Source of the DNA: Leptospira jelokensis
GTDB lineage: Bacteria > Spirochaetota > Leptospiria > Leptospirales > Leptospiraceae
DNA: 64,000 bases
Direction of reading: 5' to 3'
NCBI RefSeq assembly: GCF_004769635.1
Contig: NZ_RQGH01000028.1
Location: forward strand, 207,252 to 271,251
Shown piece after piece: positions 17,672 to 24,866 of the stretch (positions within the stretch are counted from its first letter, which is position 1; every line of letters starts with the position of its first letter). A model generated the notes under the pieces. That model did no database searches, was not told the origin of the DNA, and saw only the letters and a list, made by a program, of their open reading frames with translations. A program made the translations under genes and the position numbers.

Positions 17672-18874
17672 ATGTCAGAATCTCCATCTGTTTTCCCTTC
17701 CTTCCCAAAATTTTCCGACTGGAAAGGCATTTCCGAGTATTTCCCCGTACAAAACGAATCGGTTTGGTTGAACTACTGTGGGACCACTCCCATGTCCACC
17801 TATGCCATCGAAATGATGAATGTTTATTTCCAAGAGTATGCAAAATTTGGGATCTTTGCCCCAAATTTTTCTGAAACCCTAATTAAAAAAGAAATTCGTA
17901 CTTACCTTTCAGAAATTTTACATTGTGACACAACTGAGATTGGGATTGTACATAACACAAGTGAGGGGATGAATTTTTATTCGCATAGCATCCAAATTCC
18001 AAAAGGAAAACGAATCCTCGTTTTGGAAAATGAATACCCAAGTAATGTATACCCTTGGGAACATTGGCAATCCAAAGGAGTTACCCTTGCCTTTGTGAAA
18101 GTGGGGAAAACTCCCGATGAATTTTTAGAAAACCTAAAACTTGAACTAGAAAAAAACGATGTGTACCTCCTTAGCCTATCACCTGTTCACTGGTGTACTG
18201 GTGTGGTATTTGATATGGATGCAGTCTCCAAACTTTGTGAAACTCACAATACCAAACTGGTAATTGATGGGAGCCAAGCGGTTGGACACATCCCTTTGGA
18301 TTTTTCCAAAATCAAAGTTGCCTTTTGTGCTTTTGCTGCGTGGAAGTGGTTACTTGGTCCCTTAGGACTTGGGGTGATTTACATTTCCAAAGAAGAATCG
18401 AAAGGTTTCCAATTGGTATTTAAAGGACAAGCAAGTGTTGTGAACGACTCCAATTATTTCCCTTATCGGGACGAATGGAAACCAGCCGCCGAACAATTTG
18501 AACAAAGTACAATCAACTTCAATGATTGGATTTATTTTTTTGCTTCTCTCAAAATGTTGTCCACTCTTGGATTTGTCCGTGTACAGGAAAGGATCTATGA
18601 AGTGGCAGGGATGTTGAAAGATATGTTACATGAATTAGGTTTTACGTTAGAATCTGATTCTTTCCCCCATGTGAAAACAGGGATCCTTGCGATAACGGGT
18701 CACAAAAACCCAAACAAATTCCAACCTGATGCCATCCAAGCACACCTGAGAGGGAAGGGCATCATCACTGCCGTCCGCTTAGGACGATTGCGAATGGCCC
18801 CACATATCGGAGTGGAAAAGGAACATGTCCTTCGTGTCAAAAACCATTTACAATCCTATTTGGAAAAATTGTAA
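17672..18874 (+). CDS. Class V aminotransferase (PLP-dependent)
   Basis: The product has 400 residues with the class V fold. NYCGTTPMS is the N-terminal substrate region, VIDGSQAVGHIPLD holds the cofactor-contacting Asp, and AAWKWLLGPLGLGV contains the Schiff-base Lys. The C-terminal small domain ends in RMAPHIGVEKEHV. It resembles the isopenicillin-N-epimerase/NifS-like group but lacks the catalytic cysteine loop expected of a housekeeping cysteine desulfurase, so it is more likely an aminotransferase or lyase of unknown substrate. A TACATG context gives no strong ribosome site. Confidence 0.8.
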   Translation: MSESPSVFPSFPKFSDWKGISEYFPVQNESVWLNYCGTTPMSTYAIEMMNVYFQEYAKFGIFAPNFSETLIKKEIRTYLSEILHCDTTEIGIVHNTSEGMNFYSHSIQIPKGKRILVLENEYPSNVYPWEHWQSKGVTLAFVKVGKTPDEFLENLKLELEKNDVYLLSLSPVHWCTGVVFDMDAVSKLCETHNTKLVIDGSQAVGHIPLDFSKIKVAFCAFAAWKWLLGPLGLGVIYISKEESKGFQLVFKGQASVVNDSNYFPYRDEWKPAAEQFEQSTINFNDWIYFFASLKMLSTLGFVRVQERIYEVAGMLKDMLHELGFTLESDSFPHVKTGILAITGHKNPNKFQPDAIQAHLRGKGIITAVRLGRLRMAPHIGVEKEHVLRVKNHLQSYLEKL

Positions 18875-18947
18875 AAAAGGATAACTGTTATGTGGAGACT
18901 TCATGATCTGTTCCGTGTTATCTTTGTTAGGAATTGTTTAAATTTTT

Positions 18948-19892
18948 GTGTATAGTCGTATCGCCAAACAAATTGTAAACGCGTTTCCTCTCGTATTGCT
19001 TTGCATCGCAGGACTTGGATTTGTAAAACCAGAATGGATTGTTTGGTTCAAAGGGCCTTGGATTACGTATAGTTTAGGCCTTATCATGCTCGGGATGGGA
19101 CTTTCTTTGGAAGTGGATGATTTCCTTCGGATTTTCAAACAACCCAAACCCATCCTCATTGGAACCACATTGCAGTATTCCATTATGCCATTGCTCGGTG
19201 ATTCACTTGGGTATTGGTTTGGATTACCGGAAGCTTATTCTGTCGGACTCATCCTCGTTGCTTGTTGCCCTGGTGGAACTGCATCAAATGTGATCACATT
19301 CCTAGCAAAAGCAAATGTCCCTTTGAGTGTCACACTCACATCGGTTTCCACTATCCTTGGAATCCTTTTCACTCCAGCTCTTGTTGCCTACTTCATTGGG
19401 AGTCGTTTGGAAATTGACCGTATGGGGCTTGTCCTCACCACCTTCCAAGTCATCCTCTTGCCTGTGGGGCTTGGGCTTTTTCTCAAATCCTTTTTCCCAA
19501 AGCTTACCGAAAAAACAAAAGATGTATTCCCCGTACTTTCTGTCCTCCTCATCGCGATGATTGTGGCGTCCATCATTGCCAGCGGAAAAGAAACCATACT
19601 CGGATCTGACTACCGTATCTTTTTGGCCGTGGTTTGTTTGCATGTGGGTGGGTTTGGACTTGGGGGAATCTTTGCTTGGGCCCTCACGCGGGATGCAAAG
19701 ATTGCGCAAACCATCTCCATTGAGGTGGGAATGCAAAATTCAGGACTTGGGGCAGTGCTTGCCAAAACCCATTTTATCGATCCCAACACCGCAATCCCAA
19801 GTGCTTTGTCGAGTCTCACACATTCGCTTCTCGGAAGTCTCTTTGCGACCTATTTTCGAAGGGAACCGAAAAAACCGGCTATTGTGAATTGA
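18948..19892 (+). CDS. BASS-family (bile acid:sodium symporter-like) transporter
   Basis: The product has 314 residues with about ten hydrophobic segments. The family hallmark is seen as VACCPGGTASNVIT, followed by LTSVSTILGILFTPAL; a second conserved stretch is EVGMQNSGLGAVLA. Bacterial members carry organic anions such as pantoate or 2-keto acids with sodium; the substrate here is unknown. The start is GTG, with AGGA about 15 bases upstream, which is rather far. It ends 34 bp before rpmG. Confidence 0.85.
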   Translation: MYSRIAKQIVNAFPLVLLCIAGLGFVKPEWIVWFKGPWITYSLGLIMLGMGLSLEVDDFLRIFKQPKPILIGTTLQYSIMPLLGDSLGYWFGLPEAYSVGLILVACCPGGTASNVITFLAKANVPLSVTLTSVSTILGILFTPALVAYFIGSRLEIDRMGLVLTTFQVILLPVGLGLFLKSFFPKLTEKTKDVFPVLSVLLIAMIVASIIASGKETILGSDYRIFLAVVCLHVGGFGLGGIFAWALTRDAKIAQTISIEVGMQNSGLGAVLAKTHFIDPNTAIPSALSSLTHSLLGSLFATYFRREPKKPAIVN

Positions 19893-19926
19893 CTATATAT
19901 GGGGTCGGTACGTCATGGCATAAATT

Positions 19927-20088
19927 ATGAGAGAAATCATAAAACTAACCTGTGTCCCATGTGCGATACCTGGGCGGTCAAATTACTTCCAGACGAAAAA
20001 CAAAAAGACAAAGTCGGAAAAACTTGTGACAAAAAAATATTGCAAATTCTGCAAATCTCATACGGATCACAAGGAATCCAAAGTCTAA
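19927..20088 (+). CDS. rpmG: 50S ribosomal protein L33
   Basis: This 53-residue gene begins MREIIKLTCVPC and continues with SNYFQTKNKK, KKYCKFCKSH and a basic end. It is clearly L33 of the large ribosomal subunit. Two CxxC pairs (CVPC and CKFC) mark it as the zinc-binding form. It is too short for common ORF cutoffs and overlaps, in another frame, an upstream extension of the DksA-like frame. It lies 8 bp before the DksA-like gene, so they are probably co-transcribed. This is not the common rpmG-secE-nusG arrangement. No strong ribosome site is visible. Confidence 0.9.
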   Translation: MREIIKLTCVPCAIPGRSNYFQTKNKKTKSEKLVTKKYCKFCKSHTDHKESKV

Positions 20089-20096
20089 GGAATAAG

Positions 20097-20564
20097 ATGC
20101 CGAAACCAGCTGCAAAATCCTCCGCCGAAAAGGGAGTCGACAAGAAGTTCATCGAAGAGGTGCGTGAGCTCCTCCAAGAGAAAAAAGAATCTCTTCTTAT
20201 CAAACTCAACCAATGGGAAGACACAAGTTCTCCTTCTGGCCTTAAGGAAATGGGTGATATTGCAGACATCGCATCCGAACTCAACTCAGAAGCCCTCACT
20301 TCTGTTTTGACTGAAAACGAAATTGAGACTCTACGTGAAATCGAACTCGCATTAGAGAAAATTGAAAACGGAACGTATGGGATCTGTGAAGGGACAAAGA
20401 AAAAAATCCCGATTGCAAGACTCAAAGCGATCCCGTGGACAAGATTCACTGTAGAATTCGCGGAACAAATGGCGAAAAGCCGTAACCGCGGCGCTGGTGG
20501 TTACCGAGTGGATACCCTTTCGGCTTACCCCACAACTGGAATGGATGTCGATTCTCTCGACTAG
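20097..20564 (+). CDS. DksA/TraR-like protein that has lost most zinc-finger cysteines
   Basis: ATG 20097, with AAGG eight bases upstream, gives 155 residues. A helical coiled-coil part (about residues 15-105) is followed by a DksA-type finger region: NGTYGICEGTKKKIPIARL, then FTVEFAEQ. Canonical DksA has CxxC in both places; here only the first Cys remains. DksA-like proteins enter the RNA polymerase secondary channel and alter initiation with or without ppGpp. The acidic tip residues in GDIADIASE look preserved, so function without zinc is plausible. Placement after rpmG fits a role in ribosome or growth control. Confidence 0.75.
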   Translation: MPKPAAKSSAEKGVDKKFIEEVRELLQEKKESLLIKLNQWEDTSSPSGLKEMGDIADIASELNSEALTSVLTENEIETLREIELALEKIENGTYGICEGTKKKIPIARLKAIPWTRFTVEFAEQMAKSRNRGAGGYRVDTLSAYPTTGMDVDSLD

Positions 20565-20587
20565 AGGGAATCGCATAGTTCCTTTTT
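20565..20587 (+). terminator. Possible terminator after the DksA-like gene
   Basis: AGGGAA and TTCCTT can pair around an 8-base loop, followed by TTTTT. The stem is short, with one G-T pair. Confidence 0.3.
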
Positions 20588-20677
20588 CCAAATCCAAAAT
20601 CCCCCCGATCGCCTAATTCTCTTCCCCCGTTTAAATTACAATTGATTCGCCATACCATTCCTTAAACTCTTTCTATC

Positions 20678-22756
20678 GTGAGATTTTTAGAGCGGTTCCG
20701 ATCTTTGCCCATAACCGATTTGGTTTTTTTCTTTTTGGTAAGTTCCCTTGTTTGGAACTTACACCGGTATGTGGAACCCGTTCCCACATCTATTTTTTAC
20801 CCATCTTTCCTTTTACAATTTTCCCTTGGATTTTTCCCACAACTGTACCAAAGGAAATGGGGAAGGGTATGGACAAGTGCCTCTGCCATCACGATGGTAA
20901 GGCTCCCCTTTTTATCAGGAATCCCAATGGCTGGTTCTTACCAATTGGTGGGTTTATTCCTTGGGTCGATCCTTGGGATATGGGTTCGCGAAACCTTACT
21001 CGTGTTACTTGGTAGGAATGAAACTGCCTTACCGAAACAATCCGAACAAATCATCACAGATTGGATGATCCGGAACCCAACAGGGAAATCCAATCTTCCC
21101 ATTTGGTATGCAACGTATTTTGGATTTTTGTTTTTTATCCTTTGCCTCACAATTTTGTGTTTTTTGCGATACCAAGGATTTGGAATTTTTACAGGTCTTG
21201 GGATCCAAGAATTTTTATATTACCCAAGTCTTTCTTCCCGGGAAGCGATGGGTCTCTCATGTAAAATTTTAATTCCAACCACACTTGTGATTTTGTATTT
21301 CTTTTCGGAAGAAAGATCCATGCCCACTCCTTCCAAGGACAGTTTGTCCGAACAAATTCGTTTTGGATTGTTTTTAGGTTTGGGTCTTAATCTCTTTTTT
21401 ATGACCATCCAATCCCTTTGGAGTTTGGAATTTTTTTCCGAGGGAACTCATCTTAGCGTTTCGGCAGGTCGGACTACTGGATTGTTCCAAGATTCAGGTT
21501 CTGCTTCTTGGATTTTACCCGTACTCGGATTTTTATGGGTAAAAAAACTAACCCATGTTTGGCGAATGTCAAAGGAACGGTTTAGTTTGGTGTTGGCCGT
21601 TTTCTTTTTTTTACTGATCACTTGGCTTGGCATCAAACAAGGAAAAGCATTTTGGATCATATGGGGTCTCACTACATCGATATGGCTTGTCCATTTTTCT
21701 ACTGACCTATGGATCATTTCAAATCGAACCAAACTCCTCACTCGCATTGGGTTGTATGTTTTTTTACCAGTGTTAGGCTGTCTTTTGATGTATGGAATCA
21801 GTTTGGTCCCAAAAGAATGGGACCTGGTGGTTTTAGCAAATCGGTTTATCTTATTTTTAAAATCATTCCCAACAAATCCAAGTTTAGCCTTCCAACATTT
21901 GGATTTGGTTCGGTTTGAACTCATCCGTTTTGCAAACCTTGGAATCCAAAACTCCCTTTGGTTGGGCAATGGGGTGGGCGCTTTCCCTCTCGGTATCTTA
22001 TCTCTTTCTCGGAGTGGGGTTGAGACTGCCATCCAATTTGTCGATTTCCCTCCTACTTTTTACCATTGGATTTTGTATGATTTGGGAATTTTGGGAAGCC
22101 TTGTGTTTTTGTTTTACATTGGGATTTTTTTATGGGAAAGAGGGCATTGGAAACAAACCATATTACTCCTCCTCCCATTTTTGTTTGGGGTACAAATCCA
22201 AAATGCAGATGGGGCCTTTGTTTGTTTTTATTTGATCCTTCTTGGGGAAAAGGGAACTGGATTTTCACCTAGTTTTGACAAGTATCGAAAAACAATATGG
22301 TTTTCGCCACTCCTGCTCATCTTATCCCTTGGGCTTCCACTCAACTACAGTTTGTTTGATTCCCAAAACTATCTCGCGTTAGGAATGGGTTCGGAATACC
22401 GCAAAAACGAATTAAAAGAATACCAAATTGCATACACCCTCCCACCTAAGTCCCCAAATTTTGAATACGAATTCCATGGGAAACATTGGGAATGGAAACT
22501 TGTGGATTCCAATGCCCAAAGGTCAGGACGTATTTTTTTAGAGACAAATTCTAAATCTTCCCTCGTTGAAATTTACTTTTTGAATGGGGAAAGGCAGCGC
22601 ATCAAACAAGAGTTATTTGCAGAAACCAAGTCTGGTTATGTTTGGTCGGGTGATGCTCCAAAAGGTGCCAGTTACATTCGAATCCATTCTAGATCCAAAT
22701 TGGAATTTCGTTTGCCCAAATCCCAATTTGATGGTTTAGGAAGGATCCAATTTTAA
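20678..22756 (+). CDS. O-antigen ligase-like polytopic membrane protein
   Basis: The product has 692 residues with about 11-13 hydrophobic segments up to roughly residue 560, then a soluble C-terminal part. The region with GNGVGAFPLG and, further on, FYHWILYDLGILGSLVFLFY resembles the Wzy_C/WaaL loop, in which a His in a H-x-x-x-L-x-x-x-G-x-x-G context is typical. WaaL joins O-antigen to lipid A-core, and related enzymes polymerise glycans. The first 150 residues also contain membrane helices. The start is GTG with no good ribosome site. It overlaps the chemotaxis gene tail-to-tail by 4 bp. Confidence 0.6.
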   Translation: MRFLERFRSLPITDLVFFFLVSSLVWNLHRYVEPVPTSIFYPSFLLQFSLGFFPQLYQRKWGRVWTSASAITMVRLPFLSGIPMAGSYQLVGLFLGSILGIWVRETLLVLLGRNETALPKQSEQIITDWMIRNPTGKSNLPIWYATYFGFLFFILCLTILCFLRYQGFGIFTGLGIQEFLYYPSLSSREAMGLSCKILIPTTLVILYFFSEERSMPTPSKDSLSEQIRFGLFLGLGLNLFFMTIQSLWSLEFFSEGTHLSVSAGRTTGLFQDSGSASWILPVLGFLWVKKLTHVWRMSKERFSLVLAVFFFLLITWLGIKQGKAFWIIWGLTTSIWLVHFSTDLWIISNRTKLLTRIGLYVFLPVLGCLLMYGISLVPKEWDLVVLANRFILFLKSFPTNPSLAFQHLDLVRFELIRFANLGIQNSLWLGNGVGAFPLGILSLSRSGVETAIQFVDFPPTFYHWILYDLGILGSLVFLFYIGIFLWERGHWKQTILLLLPFLFGVQIQNADGAFVCFYLILLGEKGTGFSPSFDKYRKTIWFSPLLLILSLGLPLNYSLFDSQNYLALGMGSEYRKNELKEYQIAYTLPPKSPNFEYEFHGKHWEWKLVDSNAQRSGRIFLETNSKSSLVEIYFLNGERQRIKQELFAETKSGYVWSGDAPKGASYIRIHSRSKLEFRLPKSQFDGLGRIQF

Positions 22757-23988
22757 CGAGTTGATAAAATCATTTTATCCGTTTCGCTATGGATGTTATT
22801 GATTTGATTTTTTAAAATCTCCGTTGTTTGTAAAATGTCTTGTTGGGCTGCACGGATTTCTTCACATTCTTTTTGGATGGTATCAGACAAAGACTGGATT
22901 TCTTCTAAATTGGAATTGATCGTTACAATCTCTCCATACACTTCGCCTGATGTATCCCTCACACGTTCTGCCACATCATCTAAGGTTTTTGCTTTGGAGA
23001 GAATGGCACCCCCACGTGACTTCAGTTCTTGGATGGATTGCACTACTTCTGCGATGGTTCCATGGACCACATGGATTTCGCCGGCAATGAATTGAAAGGC
23101 ATCACCTGATTCAATTCCCAATCGTTCCGCCCGTTTGTAATCACTTACGTTTTCGTTTAAGATTTTAGAGATTTGTTTTGCATTATTGGCGGTGACTGTA
23201 GATAGATTTTTGATTTCTTCTGCAATGACCGTAAATCCTTTCCCTTCGGAACCAGAATGTGTGGCTTCGATGGCAGCGTTGATCGCAAGTAAGTTGGTTT
23301 GTTTGGAAACACCATTGATGAAATCAATGAGTTTCAAAATATTCCCAGAGGATTCACTTATTTTTTGGATGGTTTTATTGGTATCATCCACCTTGCCCCT
23401 TCCATCTTGGCTCAAAGACACAAGGTTTTCCATGGTTTCATTCCGACTTTGGATTTCTGCGATCACTACATTTACAATCTCAAACATGATATTGATTTCT
23501 TCTGAAGTTTTGCCAACAGCTTCCATCAGTCGCACTTCTTCCGAAGCCAATTGGGAAACGATTTGGTATACCCGATCAATGTCTTTTCCTGTGAGTTGTA
23601 TTTTTTCATTGAGTTCTAAGATGTGTTTTCCGATCGCATCAAGCCTTTCATGAAGGTCGGAACAGGTTTTTAAAAGGATTTCTGAATATTCGTGCATGTC
23701 AATGCCATAACCTGAAAGTAAGAGGACTGGGTCGGTATTTGTGACCGTTGGTTCTAAGTAGCGTTTCAGAATATTCTTATGTTTTTGTTTCCTTATCAAA
23801 AAGAACCCAAATGGAATGAGAAGTCCCCCTTGTAATGCGTATGAGATTGGCTCGGCAAAGGGGCCAAAATGAATTTGGTAGATGATGATCGCAAGGAAAA
23901 GTAAAAAGAAACCTAGATAAATGGAATCATTCCAAAGCAATTGGTTGTACAACCTTTGTTTTTCTTTGTCCACACGTTCATTCTGCAT
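22753..23988 (-). CDS. Methyl-accepting chemotaxis protein without a sensor domain
   Basis: From ATG 23988 (AGGAAAA upstream) the product has 411 residues. Two hydrophobic helices (about 22-40 and 48-66) are joined by a loop of under ten residues. A long cytoplasmic coiled coil follows, with the signalling tip around SKQTNLLAINAAIEA and GFTVIAEEIK. No HAMP, PAS or periplasmic ligand domain is visible, so its input must come from the membrane helices or a separate protein. Such receptors control CheA. The gene is divergent from the repeat protein and PYP genes. The open frame continues upstream, but that extension has no ribosome site. Confidence 0.85.
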   Translation of the reverse strand: MQNERVDKEKQRLYNQLLWNDSIYLGFFLLFLAIIIYQIHFGPFAEPISYALQGGLLIPFGFFLIRKQKHKNILKRYLEPTVTNTDPVLLLSGYGIDMHEYSEILLKTCSDLHERLDAIGKHILELNEKIQLTGKDIDRVYQIVSQLASEEVRLMEAVGKTSEEINIMFEIVNVVIAEIQSRNETMENLVSLSQDGRGKVDDTNKTIQKISESSGNILKLIDFINGVSKQTNLLAINAAIEATHSGSEGKGFTVIAEEIKNLSTVTANNAKQISKILNENVSDYKRAERLGIESGDAFQFIAGEIHVVHGTIAEVVQSIQELKSRGGAILSKAKTLDDVAERVRDTSGEVYGEIVTINSNLEEIQSLSDTIQKECEEIRAAQQDILQTTEILKNQINNIHSETDKMILSTR

Positions 23989-24063
23989 TGGTTTTCCTAA
24001 AAATTGGGGATTTCTAATTTTTTTGACGCATTTTTTAGAAAAAAGACATCTAATCTTTAGACT

Positions 24064-24468
24064 ATGATATTCACGAAAAGGGAAATCGAAGAACATTATC
24101 CACTCGCTGAACGTTTGCGTTTGGAAAAAACAAAATCACAAAATTCAGTGATCTATTGGATCAACGAACTGGTGAGAAACCAAGTCCGTGGTGCAGAGGA
24201 TGTGCCAAGCCTAATTGAGGTCACAAAGGATTTGGTCATGCAAGTGGAAGACTTGTATGCAGAGAAAGAAAATTCTCTGACCAATACAAGCGAAACGCAG
24301 TCCAATACAATAGAACTAGATTCGATGGAAGAGCAAGTCTCTGATTTGTATGCGGAAAAAGAGATGTTATTTGCGGAAACAAAAACCCATTCCATTGCTG
24401 AGGTCATCTCCCTCATTCGTGGTATGGAAGAGCAATTGAATTCAATGTACTCAGAGTACGAAACATAA
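24064..24468 (+). CDS. Small triple-repeat coiled-coil protein upstream of PYP
   Basis: The product has 134 acidic residues with no signal peptide. Three repeats end in VEDLYAEKE (61-69), VSDLYAEKE (92-100) and LNSMYSEYE (125-133); the second and third contain MEEQ, and the tyrosines Tyr65, Tyr96 and Tyr129 fall 31-33 residues apart. The N-terminus (REIEEHYPLAERLRLEK) is also helical. I recognise no family. It sits 25 bp before pyp on the same strand and 75 bp from the divergent chemotaxis receptor, so it could connect the two. That is inference from location and helical character. Confidence 0.65.
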   Translation: MIFTKREIEEHYPLAERLRLEKTKSQNSVIYWINELVRNQVRGAEDVPSLIEVTKDLVMQVEDLYAEKENSLTNTSETQSNTIELDSMEEQVSDLYAEKEMLFAETKTHSIAEVISLIRGMEEQLNSMYSEYET

Positions 24469-24493
24469 AAACATTCGATTAGGAATCAAATTA

Positions 24494-24865
24494 ATGAGCA
24501 AATTCATAGACCCAAATATTTTAGGAAAACTTGGAAACCTTAGCCAAGCAGATGCTGATTCTTACCCATTTGGAGTTGTAAAAGTGGATGAATCTGGCAA
24601 AATTTTATTGTACAACAAATATGAATCCGAACTTGCCAATGTTCCCATCCAAACGGCGGTAGGGAAAAACTTCTTCACTGAAGTTGCCATTTGTACAAAC
24701 AACCGTATTTTTTACGGTAGGTTTAAAGAAGGAATGATCTCCGGTGATTTGGACATTGCCTTCAATTATGTGTTCACCTACAAAATGAAACCAACCAATG
24801 TGGTCATCCATTTGTACCATGACAAAGGCACAAACACAAACTGGATTTTTGTAAAACTTAGATAA
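24494..24865 (+). CDS. pyp: Photoactive yellow protein (blue-light PAS photoreceptor)
   Basis: The 123-residue product aligns without gaps, at a constant offset of two, to the 125-residue Halorhodospira PYP as I remember it. Cys67 in EVAICTNN corresponds to Cys69, which carries the p-coumaroyl thioester. Tyr40 and Glu44 in LLYNKYE match Tyr42 and Glu46, the chromophore hydrogen-bond partners. Met98 matches Met100 and Trp117 matches Trp119; GKNFF, FYGRFKEG and WIFVK are nearly identical. Thr50 is replaced by Ala48 and Arg52 by Val50, so colour or cycle speed may differ. It is a free-standing cytosolic domain. AGGA precedes the ATG. The stop lies one base from the stop of the ligase gene. Confidence 0.92.
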   Translation: MSKFIDPNILGKLGNLSQADADSYPFGVVKVDESGKILLYNKYESELANVPIQTAVGKNFFTEVAICTNNRIFYGRFKEGMISGDLDIAFNYVFTYKMKPTNVVIHLYHDKGTNTNWIFVKLR

Positions 24866-24866
24866 C

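Noticed and set aside
19899..20096. Upstream extension of the DksA-like frame
   Set aside because: The same DNA encodes rpmG in another frame with clear L33 sequence, so the extension is not coding.
24000..24063. TTGACG at about 24024 as a -35 box for the repeat-protein/pyp unit
   Set aside because: No acceptable -10 box at 16-18 bp; the best AT-rich hexamer is too far away.
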